64,000 bases of DNA, from positions 60,536 through 124,535 of the forward strand of contig NZ_QXML01000012.1 of the NCBI RefSeq assembly GCF_003583985.1, in the 5' to 3' direction. Source of the stretch: Algoriphagus lacus. Its GTDB lineage: Bacteria; Bacteroidota; Bacteroidia; Cytophagales; Cyclobacteriaceae. The notes under the pieces were generated by a model that saw only the letters and a program-made list of their open reading frames with translations, did no database searches and was not told the origin of the DNA. Shown in pieces: positions 1 to 9,332 of the stretch. Numbering within the stretch: position 1 is the stretch's first letter; each line of letters begins with the position of its first letter. The position numbers and the translations under genes are program-made.

Positions 1-603
1 GACTCAACCAAAAGCGAAACCCAGGTAGTCCTTGATGTGGATGCCGAAAAACTTGTGTTGATGAGAAATCAAATCAACATTGGTCTGGACCAACGGTCAG
101 CCTGGCAAGGTCATTGGGCCAAATCCATCGGGAACTTTGATGCCATGGCTTTTGAAGTTGCATTGACCGATTCCATTGACCCGATGGAAATGCCGGAAAA
201 AAACCCCATTCTCTCTGGAGATCCACTTTTTCCCTATCAGCTCCCACATCCTGAGGGGAATGGTACGATAGATATTTATTCCTACAAAGTGGAAGCTCAG
301 GAGGGACTCGATCGGCCATTTTTGAATCCTGATTCTGAGGTGATTTGGTATCGGGAGGACGGAATGAAAGAGCGATTGCTGTTTATGGGGCCTTCGGGTA
401 TGTTTGAGGATGGGCTATGGCTGAATGCTTCTGAGTTTATGGTCATGGGGTATTTTCAGGAGGAGGAAGGATTCAGGCCAATGATTTGGATTATTGATGT
501 AGTAAATCATCGCTTCACTCAATTCCGAATGAATCAGGTAGCTAAAGACTATGTGCCTGAGTCTTATTTGGATAATAAATTGGTGTTTGTGGATTTGTCA
601 TAA
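1..603 (+). CDS. C-terminal part of an unrecognised protein (5' end outside window)
   Basis: The frame is open from the first base, so only about 200 C-terminal codons are visible and the start lies upstream. A GTG at position 37 lies inside this open frame and is not a convincing start. The visible part has no membrane segment and no motif I recognise. It is rich in Trp, Asp, Glu and Met and could be the end of an exported beta-rich protein, but that is a guess. The stop TAA is one base before the ATG of the Nudix gene, so the two are probably co-transcribed. Function unknown. Confidence 0.6.
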   Translation, partial: DSTKSETQVVLDVDAEKLVLMRNQINIGLDQRSAWQGHWAKSIGNFDAMAFEVALTDSIDPMEMPEKNPILSGDPLFPYQLPHPEGNGTIDIYSYKVEAQEGLDRPFLNPDSEVIWYREDGMKERLLFMGPSGMFEDGLWLNASEFMVMGYFQEEEGFRPMIWIIDVVNHRFTQFRMNQVAKDYVPESYLDNKLVFVDLS

Positions 604-604
604 A

Positions 605-1243
605 ATGGATTTCGATCGACTGATCCAACTATTGGAAACCAAGCTGAAGGAACCGCTCCCAGGAAAAGAAGCCCATCTTAAGATGTCACCCCAACCTGTG
701 GATTTGAGGAGGTTTGAACCCAAACTACCCGAAAACCATCGGAAAAGCGGTGTATTATTATTGTTTTATCCCACTTCCGAAGGTTCTTTTTTTCCGTTAA
801 TTAAACGTCCAATATATCCGGGTGTTCATAGTGGTCAGGTGGCATTTCCAGGCGGAAAAATGGAGCCGGAAGATGAAAATATTGTTCAAACGGCCTTGAG
901 AGAAGCTGAGGAAGAAATTGGAATAAACAGATCAAAAGTGACTATCCTCGGAAACCTGAGTGATCTGTTTATTCCCACCAGTAATTTTTTGGTCAGCCCT
1001 GTTGTCGGATTTACCGAACAGAAGCCGGATCTAATACCAGAGGAAAAAGAGGTCTCCAGAATTATTTCCACCAAATTACTTCAGCTTTTTGATCCGATGG
1101 TCAGAAAACAAAAAGTTCTGGAGTTAAGGCCAAACTTACTTCTGAATACTCCCTATTTCGATATCGACGGAGAAATTGTCTGGGGGGCGACTGCTATGAT
1201 TCTAAGCGAATTGATCCAAATCCTGAATCAGGAAAATCGTTAA
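605..1243 (+). CDS. Nudix hydrolase, CoA pyrophosphatase-like (NudL/UPF0035 type)
   Basis: A 212-residue soluble protein. A Nudix box lies at about residues 83-107: GG-K-M-E, then an A-L-R-E-A-E-E-E-I-G segment that supplies the metal-binding glutamates. It is preceded by H-S-G-Q-V-A-F-P-G-G, the form typical of the UPF0035/NudL branch, whose members cleave coenzyme A and its derivatives to 4'-phosphopantetheine and 3',5'-ADP. Length fits the family (190-215). The ATG at 605 was chosen because it follows the upstream stop by one base; a GTG further upstream in the same frame would lie inside the previous gene. Substrate is inferred from the family motif only. Confidence 0.9.
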   Translation: MDFDRLIQLLETKLKEPLPGKEAHLKMSPQPVDLRRFEPKLPENHRKSGVLLLFYPTSEGSFFPLIKRPIYPGVHSGQVAFPGGKMEPEDENIVQTALREAEEEIGINRSKVTILGNLSDLFIPTSNFLVSPVVGFTEQKPDLIPEEKEVSRIISTKLLQLFDPMVRKQKVLELRPNLLLNTPYFDIDGEIVWGATAMILSELIQILNQENR

Positions 1244-1301
1244 GGTTGGTCTTTTTGGCCATTTGTTGGTATTGTTGTACTTCATTCCTTAATCCTTTCC
1301 C

Positions 1302-2555
1302 ATGGAAAAAAGCGAACCTTTAATCAGTAATGATGCAGTAGTATTTGGGTTGCTTATGGCAACTTTGGCTTTTGTATTTGCGACCTCTGCCAGCAAGAAG
1401 GCTTTTTGGGTAAAGTTTTACACTTATGTCCCTACTGTTTTACTGTGCTATTTTATTCCCGCAGTATTCAATTCGCTGGGACTTATTTCAGGTGAGTCCT
1501 CCAACTTGTATAAAGTTGCTTCCAGATATTTATTGCCGGCTTCTTTAGTGTTATTTACGATCAGCATTGATTTAAAGGGAATTCTCAGGCTGGGGCCAAA
1601 GGCATTGACTATGTTTCTGGCTGGTTCAGTTGGGATTATGTTAGGAGGTCCGGTTGCTTTGCTGATTGTTGGCTTTTTTTATCCGGAAATCTATTCAGGC
1701 ACTGGTGCAGACGAAATTTGGAGAGGGCTTGCGACCATTGCCGGCAGTTGGATCGGAGGGGGAGCCAATCAGACAGCGATGCTGGAGGTTTTTGGCGCCA
1801 GTCCTACTTTGTTTGGCCAGATGATCGCAGTGGATGTATTGGTAGCCAATTTTTGGATGGCCGTGCTGCTTTATTGGGCAGCAAAGCCTGAAAAACTGGA
1901 TAAAATTCTAAAGGCTGATACTACAGCCATCTATGAATTGCGGGACCGAATAGCCAAGCACAGGGAGGGAATCATGAAAATTCCAAGTCTTGGCGAGTTG
2001 ATGTTGATTCTTGGATTTGGTTTTGGGGTCACGGGATTATCCCACCTTTGTGCAGATTTTTTGGCACCATGGTTTGAAACCAATTATCCAGAGCTCAATC
2101 AATATTCACTAAATTCCGCCTTCTTCTGGATTGTGGTAATTGCCACTACTGCAGGGCTTTTGCTTTCTTTCACTAAAGCACGAGATCTTGAGGGTGCGGG
2201 TGCCTCTCGGATGGGAAGCGTGCTACTTTATGTATTGGTAGCGACTATTGGGATGCAGATGGATTTGGGTGCGGTGCTGGACAATCCGATATTGTTTTTG
2301 GTCGGAATTGTCTGGATGTTATTCCATGTTTTGATTATGATTTTGGTAGCATGGTTGATCAAAGCGCCGTTTTTCTATGTGGCAGTGGGATCTCAGGCCA
2401 ATGTAGGCGGGGCTGCATCGGCTCCGATTGTGGCTTCAGCTTTTGACCCTTCTCTGGCTTCAGTTGGGGTTTTACTTGCGGTATTGGGTTATGCTTTAGG
2501 GACTTATGGGGGCTATCTTTCAGGATTGATAATGCAGGCTATTTCAGCAATGTGA
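1302..2555 (+). CDS. DUF819 family integral membrane protein
   Basis: A 417-residue, highly hydrophobic protein with about ten to twelve predicted membrane helices and short polar loops. It matches the DUF819 (YjcL-like) family. Recognisable features are the Gly-rich stretch A-G-S-W-I-G-G-G-A-N-Q-T-A in the first half and G-S-Q-A-N-V-G-G-A-A-S-A-P in the second half. These two half-repeats are typical of inverted-repeat transporters. The family substrate is not established; an anion or amino-acid type transporter is a guess. A soluble loop of about 40 charged residues sits between the halves. Its stop overlaps the start of the ferredoxin gene by one base, so the two form an operon. Confidence 0.88.
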   Translation: MEKSEPLISNDAVVFGLLMATLAFVFATSASKKAFWVKFYTYVPTVLLCYFIPAVFNSLGLISGESSNLYKVASRYLLPASLVLFTISIDLKGILRLGPKALTMFLAGSVGIMLGGPVALLIVGFFYPEIYSGTGADEIWRGLATIAGSWIGGGANQTAMLEVFGASPTLFGQMIAVDVLVANFWMAVLLYWAAKPEKLDKILKADTTAIYELRDRIAKHREGIMKIPSLGELMLILGFGFGVTGLSHLCADFLAPWFETNYPELNQYSLNSAFFWIVVIATTAGLLLSFTKARDLEGAGASRMGSVLLYVLVATIGMQMDLGAVLDNPILFLVGIVWMLFHVLIMILVAWLIKAPFFYVAVGSQANVGGAASAPIVASAFDPSLASVGVLLAVLGYALGTYGGYLSGLIMQAISAM

Positions 2556-2797
2556 TGAGAATTAATCGAAAGCTGGTTTTCATCTGTAACGGTTCTGATT
2601 GCAAAAAATCAGGTGCTAAAAAAATCCGAAAGGAACTAAAAGATGCTGCTATAAATGGATCGCTCAAGGGACATTGTAAGTTTTTTCAGACCAAGTGCAT
2701 GGATATGTGCAAATCGGCACCAGTAGTCATTGTCGATGGCCATTTTTGTAAAAAGACTGACGCAAAAAAAGTAATGGACCAAATTAAAAAGGCCTGA
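2555..2797 (+). CDS. Small thioredoxin-like [2Fe-2S] ferredoxin
   Basis: An 80-residue protein with the cysteine pattern of the thioredoxin-like [2Fe-2S] ferredoxin family (related to NuoE and Aquifex ferredoxin). Cys11 and Cys16 sit near the N terminus, followed by Cys48-x3-Cys52, with an extra Cys41. These are the likely cluster ligands. The chosen start is the ATG at 2555 (TGATG junction with the upstream gene); a GTG one codon earlier is also possible. It probably transfers electrons in the cytoplasm, partner unknown. Coupling to a DUF819 transporter gene is the only context clue. The 3' end lies in a bidirectional terminator hairpin. Confidence 0.82.
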   Translation: MRINRKLVFICNGSDCKKSGAKKIRKELKDAAINGSLKGHCKFFQTKCMDMCKSAPVVIVDGHFCKKTDAKKVMDQIKKA

Positions 2798-2811
2798 TTT
2801 GATCAGGCCTT
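2789..2811. terminator. Bidirectional hairpin terminator between convergent genes
   Basis: A perfect 10-bp stem (AAGGCCTGAT / ATCAGGCCTT) with the loop TTG. It lies between the convergent ferredoxin and YbjQ genes and includes the ferredoxin stop codon. The plus-strand 5' flank is A-rich, giving a U-rich tail on the minus-strand transcript; the plus-strand tail is only weakly T-rich. Confidence 0.75.
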
Positions 2812-2818
2812 CTTAGAG

Positions 2819-3139
2819 TTAAAGTTTGGTCACTTTGACAGCTGTCCCGCTGACGGTAACCATCAGCATGCCGTCCCGGATGGTTTCATAATCAAGGTCA
2901 ATTCCAACTACTGCATTTGCTCCGAAAGCTCTTGCCTGCATTTCCATTTCGGACATAGCGGTTGCCTTAGCTTCCCGCAAGACTTGTTCATAAGCAGAAG
3001 AACGACCTCCGACGATATCTGTAATGCTTGCAAAGAAATCTTTGAAAACATTCGCTCCGATGATTGTTTCGCCGGAAACTATTCCCAAGTATTGGTCAAT
3101 TCGGTGGCCTTCCAAAGAGTTGGTTGTGGTAATGATCAT
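2819..3139 (-). CDS. YbjQ/UPF0145 family protein
   Basis: A 106-residue protein of the YbjQ (UPF0145, heavy-metal-binding-domain-like) family. It shows the characteristic E-A-K-A-T-A-M-S-E-M followed by A-R-A-F-G-A-N-A-V-V-G-I-D-L-D-Y-E, and ends with the usual V-S-G-T-A-V-K-V strand. Members form small beta-rich pentamers; their function is not settled. The ATG at 3139 was chosen because the homologous part begins M-I-I-T-T-T. A start 60 bases upstream would add a Cys/Asn-rich extension unlike the family. Single gene, convergent with the ferredoxin operon. Confidence 0.87.
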   Translation of the reverse strand: MIITTTNSLEGHRIDQYLGIVSGETIIGANVFKDFFASITDIVGGRSSAYEQVLREAKATAMSEMEMQARAFGANAVVGIDLDYETIRDGMLMVTVSGTAVKVTKL

Positions 3140-3378
3140 GGAAAAGAAGTTTAAGTTACAGTTAGTGTAGATTAAATGCTGAGACGTGATTGATGCCACC
3201 AGGGTTAAACTTGAATTGAAAAAACTGGCATTTTTTTCAACATCATATATAATTCCGATAGGTGTTAAACTTTTAAATAAAGGTGTTTTTCGTTTGTGTT
3301 TGAAATTTTCTTTTCAAATATTACCTATCATTTTGGTGAATGCGATAAGCGTTCTCCTAGTAGTATCTCTCTAAATTC

Positions 3379-6300
3379 ATGAATCAATTCCAACAGTTTG
3401 ATATTTCTGATTTTCTAAATGAGATCCAGGAACCACTGTTTTTGATGGATTCGGAGGAGATCATTTTTTTTAATGAATACTTCCGCCAAAACTTCAGGCT
3501 GATTAAGGATGCTTGGAATAGTTATTTTGATCAGCCTGATCTAATTAGCGAACTCGAAGGTTTTTTTGTTTCAGGAAAATTGCCCAAAAGTTTATTTATC
3601 AATCACCTGATTACACCGGAAGGCAGAAAAGAACGGTTTGAATGGGCATTTATCAATCTTCCTTCCAGTTACAATTCCCGGTTTTTGATAGCAAAAGGAA
3701 ACCGAATCAAAATGGAAAGTTTGGCTCAGACCGGCCGAATATTATCCCCAGGTGGGACAATCACCGAGGAACTCCATTACATGCAAAGTATTCTCAATAA
3801 CAGTCATGACCTGATTGCAATTCTGGATCAAAGCGGTACTTATAAATTTATAAGTGATTCTGTGTCGGATAAATTAGGCTTTTCGACCGAAGATATTGTT
3901 GGGAAAAATTTCCGTGAATTTGCAGCAGATGGAAAAATTGAACTTGTCAAAGGAGATTTCAAAGAAGTATTAAGTTCCAAAGACGAGGTAGCCATCGATT
4001 TTTGGGTGAGACTAAAAGATGGGAGACGAATATATCTCGAGAGTTTTGCCAAAAATCTCCTAGACCATCCTCAAATCCAAGGAATCATTTTCAGTTCAAG
4101 GGATATTACTGATTTTATCCTAGCGGAAAGAACACTGCAGCGCAGGTTTGAAATTGAAAACCTGATCAATCAGATTTCATCAAGACTGATCAATGGGAGT
4201 TTCCGGGAATTGGAAACCGAGTTCTTTGCAGCCTTATCTCGATTTGGAGAATTTTTGAAGGCTCGAAAAGCAGAAATTCTTGTCTTCAATCAAGAAACCG
4301 AAGAACTGGAAGCCTTGAATTCCTGGTCTTCGGAAAAGGAGGGAAATCAACAAAAACTGCCTTCCAAGGAGGAATTGACTTTGATTTTTGAGAATCAACA
4401 TTTCCTGGACAAGGGAAAAGTCAGGCTCCTGACGGTAGAATCTTCCAGGGACGAAAAGGCATTTAGAGGAGCAGCTCATTCCAGAATTTTGGTTCCGATG
4501 ATTTCAGGAAACAGACTTCTTGGAATTATCCGTTTTGAGATGGAATCCCTGGACTTTCCATTTGAGGAAAAGGAAATTCAAGTACTCAGACAGTTGGGGG
4601 ACATTATGGCTGGTGCTTATTTGAGTTGTCAGATGACAAGGAGATTGGAGCGAAATGAAAGCCTTTTAGTCAATACTGAAATTTTATCTCACTCCGGCTC
4701 CTGGAGGTACAGTACTTTCAAAAACCGGTTTTACTTTTCCGGAGGACTGGCTAATTTATTTGGGCTGGGAAATCAGCCGAGAACTGAGGAGTTTTCTTCT
4801 CTGATTTTCAGGATTGATAAATCCTCAAGATTGGAGTTTATAAAGAACTTGCGAAATGCAGGGAATGAGTTGATTCATACCTCCGGTGAGTTTACCATTA
4901 CCGACAGACAGGGGAAGGTTAAGTTTATCCGGTATGAAATCGAGGGGAAAAAGGATTTTTTGACCCAAGGACTGGAGGTTTACGGGTTTTGCACAGACAT
5001 TTCTCATAAAAGAGCCTCAGAAAGTTATCTGAAGCTCCAATCTCAGATTTTGGCTCAGGTTAGTGACCCTATTTTGGTGACCAATCTGGATCTTGAAGTG
5101 ATTTACCTCAATGAAGCGGCATTTCAACTCTGCTGTCCCGAAACTGCTCGGGATTTTGATGGACATTTCTCCGATTTGGTAACAGTCCATTGGGAAATAG
5201 ATGATCACCTTGACCAACTTGTCAGCAAGCTCCAACTCGGGGAGGTATGGAAATCCGAGCGTTTTATTCAAACCAAACACACTCATTATTCCCCATTCGA
5301 AATTTCGATTCAGGCGATCCATGCCGATGGCAGCGATAAAATTGGCTATTCGATCATTTTGCGTGGATTGGAAGAGAAATACAAATCAGAACAACTAGCA
5401 AAGCGGGCCCAGCTTATTGTGGAAAACAGCCCTGCGGTATTGTTCAGAGTAGATCCTAACGAGGGTTACCAGATTCAGTATATCTCTGAAAATATCAGTC
5501 GATTTGGATATGATGCTGCGTACCTGATTGGTAATAAAATTTCCTTTTTGGATTTGTTGCATCCGGATGATGCTAATAGAATCCGGGAAAATTCCATCAA
5601 ACAGGCCACGCCTGATGGTATTCAGGCGTTTTCAGGAGAGTATCGGATCAAAAGTGCTTCGGGAATTTTCGTATGGGTAGAGGACCGCACCCGAGATGTG
5701 ATTTCGGATTCGGGAAGAATCGTTATCCACGAAGGCTTGTTTCAGGACATTTCTGACCGGAAAAACCTCGAGGCTATCCAGTCACAGCGGGATAAGCGAT
5801 ACAGAGTCTTGGCAGCAAATATTCCTGGTACCAACATCTTTCTGTTGGATTCCCAACGGACCTATATTTTGGCTGAAGGAACCAACTTTGAGAATTGGGG
5901 GCTGATGAGGGAAGACTTTGAAGGCAAGAAATTGAGAGATGTTCAACTGACTCCCTACAAAGAAATCAGTGCAATTCTTAATCGGGTATATGATAACCAG
6001 GAAATCGTTGAGACAGAGTTTTTCTTCAAAGGAAGGTACTACCACCGGACTATTAGACCGATTGTTGAAAATGGAAAAGTGGAATATGCCTTGAGCATAG
6101 TCAGGGATATTCATGACGAGTACCAAGCAAAACTCGACCTTCAGCAATCTGAAGAGAAATACCGCCGCTTGGTGGAAGAGTCAACAGAGATCATTTTCTC
6201 ACTTACAGAAACATTCCTGTTGCATTACGTTTCTCCCAATGTCAAGCAGTTTTTAGGTTATGAATCACAAGAGGTAATAGGCAGAAGTATTTTTGATTTC

Positions 6301-7695
6301 CTCAACCCTGATGATTTAGGGGTTTTTCAGGAAATGCTGGATGAAAGCAATGATTTTCTAGCCAAGAATCAATACCTCGAGTTCCGGCTTCGTCATAAAA
6401 ACGGTGAATATCGGGTATTCAACTCCAATGGTAAACTCATTGAAGACAAAAGCGGAATTCACCGATACTACACTGGTGTGGCGAGGGATATTTCCAAACT
6501 CAAAGAAACGCAGCGTGAACTCCTTTTGGCTAAAGAAAAAGCAGAGCAGGCATCTTTGATCAAATCTCAGTTTTTGTCGGTAATGAGTCATGAAATCCGA
6601 ACTCCAATGAATGCGGTAATCGGATTGGCTCATTTCCTTATGGAGGAAAACCCACGCCCAGATCAATTGGAAAATCTGAAAACCCTTCAATTTTCTGCAG
6701 AAAATCTGATGGCTTTGATAAATGACATTTTGGATTACAATAAGATCGATTCCGGAAAGGTTGACTTGGAGCGGATTCCATTTGATCTTAGAAACATTGT
6801 ACACCGGATTGTTCATTCACATAGTTTCCAAGCCGGAGAAAAGTCCCTGAAAATCAGCTGTGAGATAGATGAAGGCATTCCCCAAACGCTATTCGGGGAT
6901 TCTTTGAGATTAGGTCAAATCATCAATAATCTCGTTTCAAATGCCATAAAATTTACCGAGAAAGGATTTGTCAGAATTTCGCTTTCCAGAGAATTTACCC
7001 AGGGCAATCTTACCGAAATACGATTCGTATTCGAAGATTCCGGAATAGGGATTCCTGAGAATAAAAGAAAATCAATTTTTGAAGCGTTTACTCAAGCTTC
7101 TTCATCGACTAGTCGAAAATATGGAGGAACTGGTTTAGGCTTGGCAATTGTTAAGCGCCTTATTGAACTGCACGGTGGTGAAATCGAGGTAAGGGCCAGG
7201 AAGGGTGGAGGAAGTGTTTTTGAATTCACCTTGCCGTTCGAATTCATCGATACTAAAACGCTGGAAGCTGAAAAAGCAGGGAGGTTAAATAGCCAGAGGT
7301 CACTGGAAAATGCCTCTATTTTGGTAGCAGAAGACAACATAGTAAACCAAATTTTGATCCGGAAATTCCTTACAAAGTGGAATGCAGGAAGGCTGGTGAT
7401 TGCATCGGATGGACTGGAGGCTTTGGAGAAATTCAATTCAGGGAGGTTTGATTTGGTGCTATTGGACTTACAAATGCCGGAATTGGATGGTTTTGCAGTG
7501 GCCAGAGCAATCAGGGCCCAGGCCGATCCCGAAAAAAGGAATGTACCCATTCTGGCCTTGACTGCAGCCTCACTCAATGAAGTAAAGGAGGAGTTGAGAA
7601 TCAACGAGATTGATGATTTCATTCCAAAGCCTTTTACTCCGGAGACTCTTTTTGAAAAAATTCTCAAACATCTCAATCCAAAAGATCGGCGCTGA
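3379..7695 (+). CDS. Soluble hybrid sensor histidine kinase with about seven PAS domains, GAF and receiver
   Basis: A 1438-residue signalling protein without signal peptide or membrane helix, so it should sense in the cytoplasm. Order seen: degenerate PAS (about 10-100), PAS (130-250), GAF-like (255-410), PAS repeats to about 1050 (several ending in the PAC-like R-D-I-S or Q-D-I-S), HisKA with H-E-I-R-T-P (His1071), HATPase_c with N-L-V-S-N-A-I-K-F, D-S-G-I-G-I-P and G-G-T-G-L-G-L-A, and a C-terminal receiver whose phospho-acceptor is Asp1363 (L-L-D-L-Q-M-P). No response regulator or target gene is adjacent, so output may pass through a distant HPt protein or regulator. The stimulus is unknown. 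An A/T hairpin (3216-3240) lies in the 239-bp upstream region. Confidence 0.95.
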   Translation: MNQFQQFDISDFLNEIQEPLFLMDSEEIIFFNEYFRQNFRLIKDAWNSYFDQPDLISELEGFFVSGKLPKSLFINHLITPEGRKERFEWAFINLPSSYNSRFLIAKGNRIKMESLAQTGRILSPGGTITEELHYMQSILNNSHDLIAILDQSGTYKFISDSVSDKLGFSTEDIVGKNFREFAADGKIELVKGDFKEVLSSKDEVAIDFWVRLKDGRRIYLESFAKNLLDHPQIQGIIFSSRDITDFILAERTLQRRFEIENLINQISSRLINGSFRELETEFFAALSRFGEFLKARKAEILVFNQETEELEALNSWSSEKEGNQQKLPSKEELTLIFENQHFLDKGKVRLLTVESSRDEKAFRGAAHSRILVPMISGNRLLGIIRFEMESLDFPFEEKEIQVLRQLGDIMAGAYLSCQMTRRLERNESLLVNTEILSHSGSWRYSTFKNRFYFSGGLANLFGLGNQPRTEEFSSLIFRIDKSSRLEFIKNLRNAGNELIHTSGEFTITDRQGKVKFIRYEIEGKKDFLTQGLEVYGFCTDISHKRASESYLKLQSQILAQVSDPILVTNLDLEVIYLNEAAFQLCCPETARDFDGHFSDLVTVHWEIDDHLDQLVSKLQLGEVWKSERFIQTKHTHYSPFEISIQAIHADGSDKIGYSIILRGLEEKYKSEQLAKRAQLIVENSPAVLFRVDPNEGYQIQYISENISRFGYDAAYLIGNKISFLDLLHPDDANRIRENSIKQATPDGIQAFSGEYRIKSASGIFVWVEDRTRDVISDSGRIVIHEGLFQDISDRKNLEAIQSQRDKRYRVLAANIPGTNIFLLDSQRTYILAEGTNFENWGLMREDFEGKKLRDVQLTPYKEISAILNRVYDNQEIVETEFFFKGRYYHRTIRPIVENGKVEYALSIVRDIHDEYQAKLDLQQSEEKYRRLVEESTEIIFSLTETFLLHYVSPNVKQFLGYESQEVIGRSIFDFLNPDDLGVFQEMLDESNDFLAKNQYLEFRLRHKNGEYRVFNSNGKLIEDKSGIHRYYTGVARDISKLKETQRELLLAKEKAEQASLIKSQFLSVMSHEIRTPMNAVIGLAHFLMEENPRPDQLENLKTLQFSAENLMALINDILDYNKIDSGKVDLERIPFDLRNIVHRIVHSHSFQAGEKSLKISCEIDEGIPQTLFGDSLRLGQIINNLVSNAIKFTEKGFVRISLSREFTQGNLTEIRFVFEDSGIGIPENKRKSIFEAFTQASSSTSRKYGGTGLGLAIVKRLIELHGGEIEVRARKGGGSVFEFTLPFEFIDTKTLEAEKAGRLNSQRSLENASILVAEDNIVNQILIRKFLTKWNAGRLVIASDGLEALEKFNSGRFDLVLLDLQMPELDGFAVARAIRAQADPEKRNVPILALTAASLNEVKEELRINEIDDFIPKPFTPETLFEKILKHLNPKDRR

Positions 7696-7764
7696 ATAAG
7701 GGTTTAGCATTAATTTTGCCAATAAGGAGGCTGAATAAACCTGCTTCTTATCAAACCTGCTTCC

Positions 7765-9081
7765 ATGACCCTTTTCAGAAGGATTTTATTTTCCTTTTTA
7801 CTTTTATCGATTCCGATTGTCATTCATGCTCAGGGGCTTATCAATAAGCGTTCTTCATTTTATGGATTTACCGGGGTTTCCGGAGCCAATCTTAGGCAGT
7901 TTAACGAAATGCTCCAAGACCGGGGTTTGTCGCCACTCCGAAATAGATATCGGTCTTATGGATTGGGATATCAGGCTAGAATTAATGATTTTATTCTGGG
8001 ATTTGAACTTTCCCAGCATCAAAGCAAAGCCAGTGAATTGGATGATTTTGAAATCCGGTATCGAACCTCGAGAGCATTGTTTAATGTCGGCTATTCTTTG
8101 ACAGAAGAAGGAAGATTTCAGTTGATTCACTATATGTCTTTGGGTATGGGGTACCTGAATTTTGAGATGCTACCCGCTGAGACAAATGAAAACTTAAATC
8201 TTTTTCTTTTGGATCCGAAAGAGGGTTTTGTCCTTAGGGAAAATGACATTCAAAAAGGAACACAGTATTTCGGTGATTTTTTGACTGAAATCGGGTTTCA
8301 GTTGAGCTATGATTTTGATCTTCCAGGAAGAAAAGAGGCAGTGCAGGTATTGGCAAAGGTGGGGTATTCATTTAGCCCATTTGAGGGTAAATGGCAAATG
8401 AACGGAATGGCTTTCGACAATACCCAAGCTGGAGCTTTTGTCAGGGTAGGTGCCGGGATTTCACTTCCTGAGCGAAATTTCTTTTATCGGGACGCCACAG
8501 TTGGAATTTCTTTGTTCCGGGGAATTCACTTCGATGAACCTGATGCGCTAAACAAGGAACTGGAAAAGAATGGCTATTTGCCATTAACAGGGACTCCATC
8601 CAATTGGGGTTTGAGGATTTTGGGTGAAACTGATGGGTGGCTTTATGGTGTGGATGTTTTTAACCTGGCTATGGATGGCCCTGCTTCCAACTTTCAAAAC
8701 CACACGCTAAACAGCCTTAGAGTCTATGCCAACGGAGGGATGAAGTTCTTTCAGTTTAAGAATTTCGCTATCGGAGCAATGGGAGGACTGGGATATGGGA
8801 ATGTGCGGTATACCCTGAGTCAAAATGAGAAACCGGACTTTCCAGAGCTATTTGAGCAACGGGAATTTGACGGTTATTTAAAGAATTCAGGAGTAATGGC
8901 CAAACCTGAAGTGTTGGTAGAATATGGAATTCCAATGACCAAGCGTAAGTTTTTTGATTTGGTGGTAAGTGCTTCTGCAGGATATGAGTTGGCATTTCCA
9001 AACTATAAATTAGGAGAAGTCCCTATGGCAGGATTTCTCTCGGGTCCTATTGTGGGACTGAGCATCGGGATTCGTCCCTGA
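7765..9081 (+). CDS. Exported beta-rich protein, possible outer-membrane barrel
   Basis: A 438-residue protein starting with a clear Sec signal peptide (hydrophobic core at residues 7-20, likely cleavage after H-A-Q at 23). The rest alternates aromatic and polar residues, with many Gly-Tyr-Gly and F-x-G-F segments such as S-Y-G-L-G-Y and V-G-Y-S-F-S, as in outer-membrane beta-barrels of Bacteroidota. Two similar halves can be seen, each containing a size-of-barrel stretch. The C terminus (I-G-I-R-P) lacks the usual final aromatic residue, which weakens the barrel call. It lies 69 bases downstream of the kinase gene and may be its last operon member. Family not recognised. Confidence 0.75.
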   Translation: MTLFRRILFSFLLLSIPIVIHAQGLINKRSSFYGFTGVSGANLRQFNEMLQDRGLSPLRNRYRSYGLGYQARINDFILGFELSQHQSKASELDDFEIRYRTSRALFNVGYSLTEEGRFQLIHYMSLGMGYLNFEMLPAETNENLNLFLLDPKEGFVLRENDIQKGTQYFGDFLTEIGFQLSYDFDLPGRKEAVQVLAKVGYSFSPFEGKWQMNGMAFDNTQAGAFVRVGAGISLPERNFFYRDATVGISLFRGIHFDEPDALNKELEKNGYLPLTGTPSNWGLRILGETDGWLYGVDVFNLAMDGPASNFQNHTLNSLRVYANGGMKFFQFKNFAIGAMGGLGYGNVRYTLSQNEKPDFPELFEQREFDGYLKNSGVMAKPEVLVEYGIPMTKRKFFDLVVSASAGYELAFPNYKLGEVPMAGFLSGPIVGLSIGIRP

Positions 9082-9158
9082 TTAGTGAAAATGAATTGAT
9101 TCCATAATTAAATCGAAGGAATTGAAACCATTGACCCGCTTTTTTAGCAAAATGCTAT

Positions 9159-9166
9159 TACCTTTG
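9159..9166 (+). promoter_or_regulatory. -7 promoter element of the methionine operon
   Basis: TACCTTTG matches the Bacteroidota -7 consensus TAnnTTTG. A start site about seven bases downstream would fall at the first base of the riboswitch (9172), which supports the call. A TTG at 9131-9133 could be the -33 element, but its spacing of 25 nt is longer than usual. Confidence 0.55.
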
Positions 9167-9171
9167 AATTG

Positions 9172-9267
9172 CTTATCGAGAAAGACCGAGGGAAGGGCCC
9201 TGCGACGTCTTAGCAACCTGTAATTAAGGTGCTAACTCCCATTCCGGAAATGCCGGAAACAGATGAG
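9172..9267 (+). promoter_or_regulatory. SAM-I (S-box) riboswitch aptamer
   Basis: The conserved S-box blocks occur in order: CTTATCgAGA, then GAGGGAagGGCCC, then GCAACC, then GGTGCTAActCC, then a short hairpin (TTCCGG around AAATG) and finally CAGATGAG. P1 closes between 9172-9177 and 9262-9267 (CTTATC with GATGAG, one G-U pair). It lies directly upstream of metH and metF, the expected regulon for S-adenosylmethionine feedback. The sequence match is strong; off-switch behaviour is inferred from the family. Confidence 0.92.
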
Positions 9268-9302
9268 CGGACAAGTACTAGTACTTTTCTCCGTGTTTTG
9301 CT
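9265..9302 (+). promoter_or_regulatory. Possible expression platform of the SAM riboswitch
   Basis: A 14-base palindrome AAGTACTAGTACTT (9273-9286) is enclosed by CGGA/TCCG (9268-9271 with 9290-9293). GAGC at 9265-9268, part of the aptamer P1 strand, can also pair with GCTC at 9299-9302. Pairing with P1 or with the downstream hairpin would be mutually exclusive. Only a poor U-run follows, so intrinsic termination is uncertain. Confidence 0.4.
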
Positions 9303-9332
9303 CGATTGGCTTTTTGAACTAACTATCTCAAG

